Positions 44,274 to 53,713 of a DNA stretch of 64,000 nt are shown in pieces. Position numbers and translations under genes: made by a program. Each line of letters opens with the position of its first letter. Position 1 is the stretch's first letter. This stretch comes from Chitinophagaceae bacterium (GTDB taxonomy: Bacteria > Bacteroidota > Bacteroidia > Chitinophagales > Chitinophagaceae), in assembly GCA_019752045.1 (NCBI GenBank), contig JAIEMP010000007.1, positions 62,001 through 126,000 on the forward strand, read 5' to 3'. The notes below the pieces were generated by a model, which saw only the letters and a program-made list of their open reading frames with translations, did not search any database and was not told the DNA's origin.

Positions 44274-44609
44274 ATGAAAAAGTATTTGATCGCTTTTACA
44301 GCAATTGTATTGCTTATTGGTTTCAGCGCATTTGCATTTGCAAAAAGAACAGAACCAAAAAAACAAATCACCTATTATTTCTTTCAGGTAAACTCTGGAC
44401 AAGGAAGTGACAATACACTTGATAATTCACAGGTAACATACCTTGGTTCAGGCACAAGTATTCCACAAGGAAGTTGTGATGGAACAGGGTACAACTGCAG
44501 GGTAGGGTTTACCTCTGAACAGGTAGAATTAGTTGAGCCGGGTCTTTATCAATTAAAAAACACCCCGCAATCTATTGCAACTGTTGCACATCCACGAGGA
44601 GCACAATAA
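44274..44609 (+). CDS. Small exported protein
   Basis: A 111-residue protein with a clear signal peptide (MKKYLIAFTAIVLLIGFSAFAFA). The mature part has ITYYFFQVNSGQGSDN, DGTGYNCRVGFTSEQVE with two Cys (SCDGTGYNC), and ends AHPRGAQ. It resembles short Bacteroidota families of exported peptides with a C-x6-C near the middle (DUF6520-like at best), with no known role. It is followed 4 bp later by a very strong hairpin terminator. Confidence 0.65.
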   Translation: MKKYLIAFTAIVLLIGFSAFAFAKRTEPKKQITYYFFQVNSGQGSDNTLDNSQVTYLGSGTSIPQGSCDGTGYNCRVGFTSEQVELVEPGLYQLKNTPQSIATVAHPRGAQ

Positions 44610-44613
44610 AAAA

Positions 44614-44657
44614 ATAAAGAATAAAAGCTGTTCCTTTAAACAGCTTTTATTCTTTAT
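44614..44657. terminator. Strong bidirectional terminator
   Basis: A perfect 17-bp stem (44614-44630 and 44641-44657, core AAAAGCTG/CAGCTTTT) with a 10-nt loop and A/T tracts outside. It lies between the small exported protein and the convergent uptake operon. Confidence 0.9.
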
Positions 44658-44670
44658 AAAATAAAAAAAT

Positions 44671-46035
44671 TTACCTGAAAACTTCTCGAATTAAAAGCAT
44701 ATCAATTATTCTGTACTCTTCTACCATATCTAAACCAAATAACTGCAGAGATTTTCTTAATTCAGGAATTGAAATTTCTTTTACATCTTCCTTCCATGGA
44801 AGCTCAATATCAATAGCACCTGAATAGCCGGTTAAATCAAGAAAAGGCATTTGCGGATACTGAACATTTACTATATCCTCCAGTGCATAAAACAAGCTAC
44901 GTATTTGATGATTTTGTAGAATAATCCTGTTATATGCTTTTTCATACTTTTCTTTTCCCCCTTTACTTTGAATATGAAATTTCGAATCCAATTTTTTTAG
45001 AACCCAGCATTTTATTTTTCGCTTTTCGATTGAGCTTTCAATTTTAAAGAAGCGATCCAAATCCTTTTTCATAACCGAGTAAATCTGAGCAGCTGAATCA
45101 ACAGATAACCTTAAAGCATAACAAAAAACATTTTTGTTGGCCCAATAATAATATGTTGAGTCATATGGTGGCGCAACATACTTCGATTTCTCAGCTACTT
45201 CAAATACAACTCGATTATCTGGTATTATTGGTTGAAAAGGAAGCTTATCCCTATAAGCCTCTTTATATAAATCCAAAACTGTTTCGTTTACACAACTAAT
45301 CCCTTGCAGTTTACCAGAAATTTTCTCAAACAACAGTTGTGTGGGCGCAAAACCGCCTTCTCCAAATTCAATCCTTGGAGTAATAAACGAATAATAAGGT
45401 ACCCTATCCTTTACTCCAGCCTTTTCTTCAAACCACATCAAAGGGTTATTGATCAAATCTTCCGCAGTAATATCTACTCCTTTTACATCATCCCAGTTTA
45501 CGCTTTGTCCTGCTATAAGTTTTTTAATATTTCCCTCTGTTGTTGAAGAGCTGTATGAAATTGAAATAAATTCCCTTTTTTTCCCGAGCCAAACATGAGT
45601 AGGAATTACTTTATGTGGAAAGAGTTTCCTTATGATAGAATCATTCTTTATAAATGGCAGTTGTTTGCCTGCACTAATCCATTGAGTTGCGAAGGGCAAA
45701 GACTCTAATGTCTTCCATAATTTTTGAATTTGTGCATCGGAATTATAGGTGACTAATATTATCTGAATATTTTCTTTGAATTTCTTTTGCAGTTCAAGCA
45801 TTTTAGGCATTGAAGCGATGCAACTGGTACAATTAACTCCCCAAAAATCAAACAAAACAATTTTCCCTTTATAATCGCTGAGTTTTCGTTTAATGTCTTT
45901 TCCTCCTTCACTAACGGTAAAAGATAAATCAGGCACGATGTCGTTTATTTGCAATTCCTGAGTTGATTTAGTCTGTGCAAAACAATTACTTATTACACTT
46001 GCTAACAGCAGTGTAACTACTATAATCTTTTTCAT
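44671..46035 (-). CDS. TlpA-like thioredoxin-domain protein of a Sus-type operon
   Basis: A 454-residue exported protein. A signal peptide (1-20, NCFAQ) precedes an AhpC/TlpA-type thioredoxin domain (about 30-160) with GKIVLFDFWGVNCTSCIASMP, where C69 and C72 form the redox CxxC. The remaining 290 residues are unassigned. Genes of this layout commonly close SusCD operons in Chitinophagaceae and Sphingobacteriaceae. It probably acts in the periplasm on disulfides of imported or secreted proteins. It is the last gene of the operon, 19 bp after susD. Confidence 0.82.
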   Translation of the reverse strand: MKKIIVVTLLLASVISNCFAQTKSTQELQINDIVPDLSFTVSEGGKDIKRKLSDYKGKIVLFDFWGVNCTSCIASMPKMLELQKKFKENIQIILVTYNSDAQIQKLWKTLESLPFATQWISAGKQLPFIKNDSIIRKLFPHKVIPTHVWLGKKREFISISYSSSTTEGNIKKLIAGQSVNWDDVKGVDITAEDLINNPLMWFEEKAGVKDRVPYYSFITPRIEFGEGGFAPTQLLFEKISGKLQGISCVNETVLDLYKEAYRDKLPFQPIIPDNRVVFEVAEKSKYVAPPYDSTYYYWANKNVFCYALRLSVDSAAQIYSVMKKDLDRFFKIESSIEKRKIKCWVLKKLDSKFHIQSKGGKEKYEKAYNRIILQNHQIRSLFYALEDIVNVQYPQMPFLDLTGYSGAIDIELPWKEDVKEISIPELRKSLQLFGLDMVEEYRIIDMLLIREVFR

Positions 46036-46054
46036 AATTTTTTTTAAATGATGA

Positions 46055-47428
46055 TTAATATCCGGGGTTCTGTATCAGATAAGGATTTAATTGAATTTCG
46101 TTAAATGGTATTGGAAACAAAGCATCAGTTGACTGCCAAGCGGGTTTATTTATCGCCAAAACGGACGAAATCGTTTCAGTTCTTTTTAGATCGTACCATC
46201 TATGCCCCCACTCGCAGAATAATTCAATATGTCGCTCGTGTGCAATTAGAGACAATATATTTAATTGACTTGAGGCAGTTGTATCGGTTAAACCTGCCCT
46301 TCTGCGAATAGTGTTGATATCAGCTATCGCATTCCCAAGATCATTTTGATATGTTTTTGCCTCTGCTCTTATTAAATATTGTTCTGCTAACCGCAAAATA
46401 ATATAGTGCTCATCGGCTGTAGAAGATGTTCTCAACTTGTATTTAAAAGGAATGTAATAAGTAAAGCCATTCGAAATACGAGTGCTTAACCATTTCAATT
46501 TTCGCTGATCACTATTTTCAAATGAATTTCGTAGGAATTCAGTTATTGGGTAAACTGGAATTGCAGTACCTAAAGGAACAAATTGTCGGCACTCAGCAAG
46601 ACCAAGTGGAGATTGAAGAGGTGGCATTTGCCAAATAGATTCTTTACTTGTTTTAAGAAAAACATTACTCAAATCTGTTTCAAGATTATAGATACCAGCG
46701 TTTATTACTTTTGTTGCCTCTAATTCTGCATTTACCCATTGCTTTTGAAACAGATATACTCTTGCAAGGAACGCATTTGCCGTAAATCTATTCGGACGCA
46801 GCCTTCCTGAAGTTACATAGCCAGACGACAAAGTACTTTCTGCATCTTTTAAGTCTCTAACTATTTGCTCATATACTTCGTCAATTGAATTTCTAGGCAT
46901 TACAGCATTCTTTTTGTAATTAATTGTGGTTACCAATGGTACTCCACCATAAAGGTTTACAAGATTAAAGTAAAAGAATGCCCTGATAATTTTCGCTTCG
47001 CCTAGCAATTGATTTTTAACTGATGTCTTCAGGCTCTCACTTGCAGACAAACCTTCTATACACGCATTTGCCTGGTAAATAATTTCATATGCATAGCGCC
47101 ACAGATCATAGTTCAAAGAATTTTCAGGCGAAACTGCATTTGCATGAAAGTTCATAACAGCAGCATTTGTTGATGTGGTCTGTAATTCATCACCTGCCAA
47201 CCCGCTGTAAATAGTGATTGCGCCGCTTGCAAAATTTACTGTTGTTGAAAACTGCATCATACTTGTGTACATACCAACCACTGCTGCAGTAGCATCAGCA
47301 CTATCTTTAAACACTGTTTCTGTTACCAACTGGTTAATCGGCGCCTCTACTTCAACCAGTTTCTTACAGGATAAGAGAAATAGCAGAAAAATTGTAGTCA
47401 CATTTCGTAAGCAATATTTGATGTTCAT
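46055..47428 (-). CDS. SusD/RagB-like outer-membrane lipoprotein
   Basis: A 457-residue SusD-family protein, the surface lid that captures nutrient for the SusC channel. A lipoprotein signal ends in FLLSCKKLVEVEAP. TETVFKDSADATAAVVGMYTSM is the conserved start of the mature domain, and IRAFFYFNLVNLYGGVPLVT belongs to the TPR-like core. The C-terminus has ILRLAEQYLIRAEAKTYQND and ALFPIPFNEIQLNPYLIQNPGY, the classic SusD ending. The substrate is unknown. With only an ECF/FecR regulator and a thioredoxin partner and no glycosidases, peptides or glycopeptides are as likely as glycans. Confidence 0.93.
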   Translation of the reverse strand: MNIKYCLRNVTTIFLLFLLSCKKLVEVEAPINQLVTETVFKDSADATAAVVGMYTSMMQFSTTVNFASGAITIYSGLAGDELQTTSTNAAVMNFHANAVSPENSLNYDLWRYAYEIIYQANACIEGLSASESLKTSVKNQLLGEAKIIRAFFYFNLVNLYGGVPLVTTINYKKNAVMPRNSIDEVYEQIVRDLKDAESTLSSGYVTSGRLRPNRFTANAFLARVYLFQKQWVNAELEATKVINAGIYNLETDLSNVFLKTSKESIWQMPPLQSPLGLAECRQFVPLGTAIPVYPITEFLRNSFENSDQRKLKWLSTRISNGFTYYIPFKYKLRTSSTADEHYIILRLAEQYLIRAEAKTYQNDLGNAIADINTIRRRAGLTDTTASSQLNILSLIAHERHIELFCEWGHRWYDLKRTETISSVLAINKPAWQSTDALFPIPFNEIQLNPYLIQNPGY

Positions 47429-47439
47429 CGTTTTTCGTT

Positions 47440-50400
47440 TTAAAATGTAAGTTGTAATCCCGCAACAAGTGTCCGTAAGGGCGGCAATGAATAAAAACTT
47501 TTGGTTTCAGGATCGTTTCCTTGATATCTGGTTATAACAAAAAGGTTTTGTGCATTTAAATAAAGCCTGATTGCAGAGAGCTTTATACGCTCAAGTTTCT
47601 TCCTCTGCACATCATAGGAAAGAGAAAGCGTTTTTAATCTAACATAAGAAGCATCACCATACGCCCCATCTGAACGCATAAAAGCATTTGCCGATGTTTC
47701 TATAATTGTTGATGTTTGCGATGTAAACTTTTGAATATTCGCATCGTTGCCCGGCTTTTGCCATCTCTCAAGAATAAGCTGAGGTTGATTATACATTAAG
47801 CCAGGCAAAAATGTATTGACCTGTTGCAGATAATTGGCACCAATCTGTTTTTTAAATTCCAGAAATAGATCAAGCTGCCATCCTTTATAAGAAAGTGTAT
47901 TACTTAATCCTCCGTAAAATTTAGGATCAAGGTTTCCAAACACGTATCTGTCTGCATTAGAAGGGTTGTTGCTCGAACCGTTTTTAGTTTCGAATTCATA
48001 GGTTCCTGTGTTTGGATCTACCCTCAAATATCGATACAGATTTAACACACTTAACGACTGCCCAACTACGTAAACATTTGCATAGCTGCTGTTTTTAATA
48101 CCAGGAAATTCAACAAGCCTGTTTCGGGGAATAGTTAAATTAAATCCACTGCTCCAGTTAAAACTGCTGCCTCTAACATTGGTTGCAGATAATTGAATTT
48201 CCAATCCACTGTTTTCTACAAGTGCCGGAAAGTTAGCCGTTATGCCTCTAAATCCTGTTTGACTAGGTAATACATAAGTGACAAGTTGATTGTTTGATTG
48301 ATGTTGATACCAAACTGCATTTAGAAATAAACGGTCTTTAAAAAAACCAAGTTCCAGTCCGGCTTCATACTTTCTGGTTAAAGACCAATGTAGTTCTGCG
48401 TTGTATAAATTTTGCGGTGCATAACCTACCGTAGTTTGATAAGGAGGATTGATTACACCCCACCTGCTTAAGTATTGATAATCGGAAATATTATCACTAC
48501 CTGTAACACCATAGCTTGTTCGTATTTTTCCGAAGCTAAGAAAGACAAAACGCTTTTTTACGAATGATTCCTCTGAAAAAATCCACCCAGCACCAACCGA
48601 GCCGAAATTGCCAAATTGCTTTCCGGGACCAAATCTACTTGACCCGTCTCTTCTTCCGTTTAAACTAATGATATATCGCTTTAGAAGAAGATAGTTGATA
48701 CGGGCAAACACAGCTATATATTTTTTTTCGAAAAAAGCATCTGTAACATTTTTTACGGATGCTGCTGAGATAGATCCTAAGAGATCATCATTGGGAAAGC
48801 CAGCACCTTCCAGCAATAACTGTGTATTTGTGTTTTTCTGATAAGTACCTCCAGCTAAAACAGTAAATAACCCTTTCCAGATTTTTCTCCTGTATTCAAG
48901 CTGCGGCTCAACAAGCCATGTTTGAAATTCATTTGAACCAAATCTGGCTGAAGAAACAGCATTAGAAATTGGATCTATACTTGCCTGTGGAACTCGAGAT
49001 TCTTCTTTTCCATTAAACGTATTGTAACCTATACTCACATTAAAAGAAAACCCTCTTACAAACTCATATCCAATCTGAAGATGGCTGTTCAGATTATAAT
49101 TTCTAACAGTATATCTCTGCTTTAAATAACTTAACGGATTTGCTAACTGAGCTCCCCTGTACGACCAAACCAAATCACCGGCCTCGTTCAACAGATCGGG
49201 GTAGTTGGGCGGGAGTATAAACGATTGAAGTAAAAATTGGTTACCGGAAGAATTATTCTTTTCAAATGAATAATTCATTGATAAGTCTATGTCGAATTTT
49301 TTGTCGTCAGAATTATGCCGCAAATTCGTATTTAATGAAGTTCTGTAGTTGGTAAAATCACCAGGCAATATATAATTCTGATGAGTGTGCCCTGCACCAA
49401 TCAGAAAATTTGTTTGAGCAGTTCCTCCAGAGATTGCTCCATTAACCATTGTCATTCCTGCTGATCCTCCTAAAAAATATTTTTTCCAGTCTGTATATTT
49501 TGATGCATCAAACAGCAAGAGATCTGGTGCATACCCTGTTGTTCCTGGATTTGCGTTTGGCGTTAAACCATCGTTATTATAAGCTTCCCGCCGCATAGCC
49601 AAATAACCTGAGGTATTCAGTAAAGACATACTTCTTGTGATGCGGCTCTGCCCTGTACTAACATTCAAATTGAACTTTGTTTTTCCTGGCTTTCCCTTTT
49701 TTGTTGTAATTAATATTACCCCATTGGCCGCCCTTGAACCATAAATTGCAGTAGCATCAGCATCTCTTAATATTTCAATGCTCTCAATATCGGCGGGGTT
49801 AATGGTATTAAATGGGCTTACACCACTGTATTGATTTCCATACATTGGGTTGTTCCCCGGCGAACTGATTGACCGCAATTGATTGATATTATAATTCTGC
49901 GGAGCAAATGGGACACCATCAATGATAAAAAGAGGATTATCTATAGGAGGAATACCAGCATTTACACTTGGGTTTGGATTTACAGAATTCTGCCCCCTTA
50001 TCTGAACTGTAAAAGAAGAGCCCGGCAAACCGCTGGTAGAGGTTACAACCAAACCCGGCGCCCTGCCTTGTAACGCAGCTAACGGATTCGCCACAGGTTG
50101 CTTTGCAATTTCTTCTGCTGTGATTTTTGTTATTGATCCTGTGTTATATCTTTTGGTGGTGGTGCCGTAAGCAATCACAACCGTTTCATCCAAACTACTT
50201 ACTTCAATTTTAAGTATAATTATAAAATTTGCCCGTTTAGTAATTGCTATCTCTTTTTTATAATACCCTATACTTGTAATGACTAATACATCATCTTCAG
50301 CAATTCCAGTTAGTACAAACTCTCCTTTTTCATTTGTTGATGTTGCTCTGCCGGTTTTTTTCACAGTTACTGTCACTCCGGGAAGTGGTTCGTCGTTTTC

Positions 50401-50793
50401 ATTGATTACTTTACCACTTACGTCAATAGCAACAGGGGCTTGTGATTGAACAACCGGTTTACTCTGCACAACAATATACTTGTCCTCAATTAAAAATGTG
50501 AGTGGTTGATTTTCGAAACACCTGCGAAGTACATCTTCCAGCTGTTCGTTGTTTGCAAGAAGTGTTACAGGTTTTGTTTGTTTCAACTGTGCTCTTGTAT
50601 AAATAAATGAATAGCCCGTTTGGCGAGTTATTTCCTTAAAAACTTTTTCAATCGGTGAATTATTAAACGAAGCGGATACAGTTTGACCAAAACTGCTTGC
50701 CGAAACCTGCATACAGGCGGCTATTGTTAGCACACATATGAGTTTCATGGTTAAAAAATTTTTACAGCAGTATCCCGCAATTGTTAATTGCAT
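47440..50793 (-). CDS. SusC/RagA-like TonB-dependent transporter with STN domain
   Basis: A 1117-residue outer-membrane transporter. ATG 50791-50793 is preferred to the TTG-started longer frame. Order: signal peptide (VLTIAACMQVSASSFGQ), an STN domain (about 48-120, IEKVFKEITRQTGYSFIYT), a CarbopepD-regulatory domain (about 125-200), a plug with the SusC signature NPLFIIDGVPF and GSRAANGVILITTKKG, and a barrel ending LRTLVAGLQLTF. The STN domain means it signals to the FecR anti-sigma factor, so uptake controls its own transcription through the ECF sigma factor upstream. Confidence 0.93.
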   Translation of the reverse strand: MQLTIAGYCCKNFLTMKLICVLTIAACMQVSASSFGQTVSASFNNSPIEKVFKEITRQTGYSFIYTRAQLKQTKPVTLLANNEQLEDVLRRCFENQPLTFLIEDKYIVVQSKPVVQSQAPVAIDVSGKVINENDEPLPGVTVTVKKTGRATSTNEKGEFVLTGIAEDDVLVITSIGYYKKEIAITKRANFIIILKIEVSSLDETVVIAYGTTTKRYNTGSITKITAEEIAKQPVANPLAALQGRAPGLVVTSTSGLPGSSFTVQIRGQNSVNPNPSVNAGIPPIDNPLFIIDGVPFAPQNYNINQLRSISSPGNNPMYGNQYSGVSPFNTINPADIESIEILRDADATAIYGSRAANGVILITTKKGKPGKTKFNLNVSTGQSRITRSMSLLNTSGYLAMRREAYNNDGLTPNANPGTTGYAPDLLLFDASKYTDWKKYFLGGSAGMTMVNGAISGGTAQTNFLIGAGHTHQNYILPGDFTNYRTSLNTNLRHNSDDKKFDIDLSMNYSFEKNNSSGNQFLLQSFILPPNYPDLLNEAGDLVWSYRGAQLANPLSYLKQRYTVRNYNLNSHLQIGYEFVRGFSFNVSIGYNTFNGKEESRVPQASIDPISNAVSSARFGSNEFQTWLVEPQLEYRRKIWKGLFTVLAGGTYQKNTNTQLLLEGAGFPNDDLLGSISAASVKNVTDAFFEKKYIAVFARINYLLLKRYIISLNGRRDGSSRFGPGKQFGNFGSVGAGWIFSEESFVKKRFVFLSFGKIRTSYGVTGSDNISDYQYLSRWGVINPPYQTTVGYAPQNLYNAELHWSLTRKYEAGLELGFFKDRLFLNAVWYQHQSNNQLVTYVLPSQTGFRGITANFPALVENSGLEIQLSATNVRGSSFNWSSGFNLTIPRNRLVEFPGIKNSSYANVYVVGQSLSVLNLYRYLRVDPNTGTYEFETKNGSSNNPSNADRYVFGNLDPKFYGGLSNTLSYKGWQLDLFLEFKKQIGANYLQQVNTFLPGLMYNQPQLILERWQKPGNDANIQKFTSQTSTIIETSANAFMRSDGAYGDASYVRLKTLSLSYDVQRKKLERIKLSAIRLYLNAQNLFVITRYQGNDPETKSFYSLPPLRTLVAGLQLTF

Positions 50794-50866
50794 AGTTTTG
50801 TAGTGTTTGGGTTTCTGAAATTCGGTTGACAGCCTCAATTGATAACAGGGTTAACCCAAACGCCCG

Positions 50867-50897
50867 CCGGAGGTGCTCGTAACACTTCCGGTTTTTT
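50867..50897 (+). terminator. Hairpin with T-run between fecR and susC
   Basis: CCGGAGGTG/CACTTCCGG with a 7-nt loop is followed by six T on the plus strand. No plus-strand gene ends here. On the minus strand, the direction of the operon, the hairpin is preceded, not followed, by the A/T run. It may block antisense transcription. Confidence 0.5.
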
Positions 50898-50927
50898 GTT
50901 TGTATTAACCGTTGGTTGATTTAATCG

Positions 50928-52127
50928 TCAGGGTAATACATAAATTGTTTTGTTTTCAATTTTAAAATGAACATATCCGTTTAGCTCAAGCAGGCGAAGA
51001 AGTTTGGGCAACGGTTCGCTTCTAAGTATCGTTGCGTTCAATTGCTGTTTTATTTCTGCAGTATAAACAACCTTTGCCCCGTACCATCGTTCAATTTGCG
51101 TCATTACTGTTTCAATAGAAGCATCATGAAATACAAACAGCCCTTTCTTCCATCCTGTAATAGCTTCTATATCTACACTTGCATTCTTCGTCAACCCAGC
51201 TTCAGCAATAACAGCTTGGGAGCCCGGTTCCAACATTTGTGTTTTTCGATTATGTAAAACAGATACTTTGCCTTCAATCAACGTTACTTCTTTTTGAATG
51301 GCATTCCCGTAACACATCACATTAAACTGTGTGCCTGTTACCGTAACTACGGAGCTATCGGGCAACACTACACGAAATGGGAGTTGCTCATTTTTTGCAA
51401 TTTCAAAATAAGCTTCCCCATTTACTTCTACCCTGCGCTCCTTACCATTAAATGCAGCAGGATATTTTAGTGTGGTAGATGCGTTGAGCCAAACCTTACT
51501 GCCATCTGCCAGTACAACTTTATATTGACCACCCACCGGTGTGGAGAGTGCATGAAGGGCTGAAACTGTGCCGTTGTTTATTGCTTCATACACTAACTCT
51601 CCATCAGCCGGTTTTTTGGCATGAGAAACGAGGTTGCTATCGATGATCCCATTCTTAGCTGTTGAAAGATTTATTACAGAACCATCTGCAAGCTTTAGTG
51701 TTGCCTTATTACCACCTGGTAACAGTTGTAATGTATCAGCATCAGCTATAGAAGGTTGCTCCGGTTTGTTTTTCGCTAACTGTATTAATAACACTGCAAC
51801 ACTTATAACTAACACAACTCCCGCAGCAGCTAACCATATAACTCTGCGTTGTTTTTGTTTGTATTCCTTCTTTGCATGTGCAAGGTTGCCTTTTACTTCT
51901 TTCAAACGCTGCTCTACCAACACCAAATCCATCCTTGCAAGGTTGGCCTTAATATTTTCTTCATCGGTAAGGTCTTCAAACAACTGCATGTTATGATCAC
52001 TCTCATTTACCCAATTGTCCAGTTCATCATGCTCTGTTTCAGTAAGCGTATTGCGGATATAACCGGCAATAAGATAAGCAATGCGATAGGCAGGCTGATC
52101 CATATCGCTGTAAGGATTTTGTTTCAT
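50928..52127 (-). CDS. FecR-type anti-sigma factor
   Basis: A 399-residue inner-membrane regulator. The N-terminal cytosolic part (1-85) would hold the ECF sigma factor. One membrane helix lies at about 95-115 (VIWLAAAGVVLVISVAVLLIQL). The periplasmic FecR domain has TPVGGQYKVVLADGSKVWLNASTTLKYP, and the C-terminal DUF4974 region (KGLFVFHDASIETVMTQIERWYG) senses the STN domain of SusC. It is the middle step of the SusC-FecR-sigma signalling chain. A terminator separates it from the sigma gene upstream. Confidence 0.92.
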   Translation of the reverse strand: MKQNPYSDMDQPAYRIAYLIAGYIRNTLTETEHDELDNWVNESDHNMQLFEDLTDEENIKANLARMDLVLVEQRLKEVKGNLAHAKKEYKQKQRRVIWLAAAGVVLVISVAVLLIQLAKNKPEQPSIADADTLQLLPGGNKATLKLADGSVINLSTAKNGIIDSNLVSHAKKPADGELVYEAINNGTVSALHALSTPVGGQYKVVLADGSKVWLNASTTLKYPAAFNGKERRVEVNGEAYFEIAKNEQLPFRVVLPDSSVVTVTGTQFNVMCYGNAIQKEVTLIEGKVSVLHNRKTQMLEPGSQAVIAEAGLTKNASVDIEAITGWKKGLFVFHDASIETVMTQIERWYGAKVVYTAEIKQQLNATILRSEPLPKLLRLLELNGYVHFKIENKTIYVLP

Positions 52128-52610
52128 ACTATTAAGTTAGACAGTCTTTTCATAATAAGAAAGGCAGAAGAAAAAACGTATATGAATTTAAAAGAAAAAT
52201 ATCCTTAACAGGAAAGTTGCCACTTTCATTTGCCAGTGTTTGTGAAAAATAACCGCTTTCTAAATGCAAAAGACATTGAGGTGAAATAGTTTTACAGAAT
52301 AAAACGGTTAAGCGTATTCAGCTAATTATTAACGGGTTTTCACAACCCGGAGGCAATAAAAAAGGCCGTCCCTGGAAAAAGACAGCCGTTGCTAACCTAT
52401 GAAAAACACCAGATCAAATGTAAATTATTTATCGAAGGATTCAAATCACTATTACAGAAATGTTTTGAAAATAAGTATTTCACCTGCATAATGAAGGTTA
52501 TAATTGCTCCTGTATACACTTTCTGTAAGAAAGATTAAGACGCATACTTTGTTTGGATGGTGAGCACCAATAATTAATTACTTATATAACTTCCTTATGT
52601 AGTTTAAAAA
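52128..52610. other. Gap between fecR and the sigma gene
   Basis: 483 bp without a gene. It holds a terminator for the sigma factor transcript (52364-52387) and AT-rich sequence that should contain the fecR promoter. I see nothing else. Confidence 0.6.
52364..52387 (-). terminator. Terminator after the ECF sigma gene
   Basis: GGCCGTC (52364-52370) pairs with GACAGCC (52381-52387) with one wobble. On the minus strand it is followed by TTTTTT. It implies that fecR has its own promoter. Confidence 0.72.
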
Positions 52611-53183
52611 TCAGTAGAAATGAAAGCACAATAAAAACTGTTTCATTTTTTTACGAAGCAAGGCGAGCCCCTGCTTTTTCTGGTTTCTTACAGTACCGGG
52701 AGTTACGTTAAGCTCTGCAGCAATTTCAACACTTGATTTACCCTCGAGGTAATACATCTTAAGCACCCGTTGGCTTCCTGGTGCAAGTTCTTTTAAAGCG
52801 GAGTGAATGAGGCGATAAGTTTCTGTACGTATTAAATGATCGTAAGGGCTGTTAAAAGAAATATCGGGTACAGCTACTGCTACTTCTACCCTGCTTCGAT
52901 TTTTTTCTTTACGCAGGTAATGCATAGCATCGCGGTAAACTATTTTATACAGGTATGCACGTATGTCGCCATAACTATCGAGTTTATAGTGCATCTTCCA
53001 TATTTTAATAAACGCACCTGAAGCAATTTCTTCTGCTATTGAAAAATCCTGCACCCATTTATTGGCATACAAAGAAAGTGCGGGAAGAAACTCCCGATAG
53101 AAATAGGCAAGAGCCCGTTCTTCACCCTGTTGAAAAGCGAGAGCGTATTGTTCTTTTTTTATATCGTGATTAGCTGCTTCCAT
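52611..53183 (-). CDS. ECF RNA polymerase sigma factor
   Basis: A 190-residue sigma-70 family ECF factor of the Bacteroidota FecI-like type. Region 2 is at about 30-95 (FSIAEEIASGAFIKIWKMH, IRAYLYKIVYRDAMHYLR). Region 4 is at about 128-180 (ALKELAPGSQRVLKMYYLEGKSSVEIAAELNVTPGTVRNQKKQGL). It would be released by FecR when SusC binds its ligand, and activate the susCD genes. Confidence 0.93.
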   Translation of the reverse strand: MEAANHDIKKEQYALAFQQGEERALAYFYREFLPALSLYANKWVQDFSIAEEIASGAFIKIWKMHYKLDSYGDIRAYLYKIVYRDAMHYLRKEKNRSRVEVAVAVPDISFNSPYDHLIRTETYRLIHSALKELAPGSQRVLKMYYLEGKSSVEIAAELNVTPGTVRNQKKQGLALLRKKMKQFLLCFHFY

Positions 53184-53232
53184 CAGGTAGCAGCAACCTA
53201 AAAATTCGTGAAATAGAAGCCAAGGAATATAT

Positions 53233-53265
53233 GTTGACTTTTACATAATTTTAGTTGACCTTTAC
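53233..53265 (+). promoter_or_regulatory. Paired direct repeats upstream of the Xre genes (operator)
   Basis: GTTGACTTTTAC (53233-53244) and GTTGACCTTTAC (53254-53265) match at 11 of 12 positions, with starts 21 bp apart, two helical turns. A TATATTTA, close to the TAnnTTTG box, follows at 53266-53273, 15 bp before the ATG. This is a likely binding site for the tandem Xre proteins. Confidence 0.6.
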
Positions 53266-53287
53266 TATATTTACAAAAACGAATTAT

Positions 53288-53689
53288 ATGGCAACAGATA
53301 CAATGGAAAAGCCGATTAAAAGACATGTTGGTAGAAACCTTCAAAGGGTTCGTATTTACTTTGGCATAAAACAAGATGCACTTGCAAAAGACTTAGATAT
53401 GAGTCAACAGGCAATTTCGAAGATTGAACAACAGGAAGAAATTGAACCGGGGCTGTTGAAAAAAATCAGCGAAGTAATTGGTGTATCACCAGAAATGATT
53501 GAGAATTTCGATGCAGAAAGGGCGATCTACAATATCAACAATTATAATTATCCAGAGGCAACAATTACAGAAGGTTCGACTGCAATCGTACAACAAATTA
53601 ATCCTGTTGAGAAAATTGTTGAGTTATACGAACGTCTCTTAAAAAGCGAAAGAGAAAAGATTGAACTATTAAAAGTATCTAACAAATAA
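53288..53689 (+). CDS. Xre-family HTH regulator 1
   Basis: A 133-residue protein from ATG 53288. The HTH at about 14-68 (NLQRVRIYFGIKQDALAKDL, DMSQQAISKIEQQ) is followed by a linker and a C-terminal helix INPVEKIVELYERLLKSEREK that looks like an oligomerisation coiled coil. It is paralogous to the next gene, which has the same architecture. The pair probably controls the ATPase-nuclease genes that follow and itself, through the direct repeats upstream. Confidence 0.85.
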   Translation: MATDTMEKPIKRHVGRNLQRVRIYFGIKQDALAKDLDMSQQAISKIEQQEEIEPGLLKKISEVIGVSPEMIENFDAERAIYNINNYNYPEATITEGSTAIVQQINPVEKIVELYERLLKSEREKIELLKVSNK

Positions 53690-53713
53690 TAACGCTAACG
53701 TAATTTTTTGAAA

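Noticed and set aside
50867-50897. Terminator that would split fecR from susC
   Set aside because: The T tract is on the plus strand only. In the direction of the operon the hairpin is not followed by T residues, so it is no terminator for fecR.
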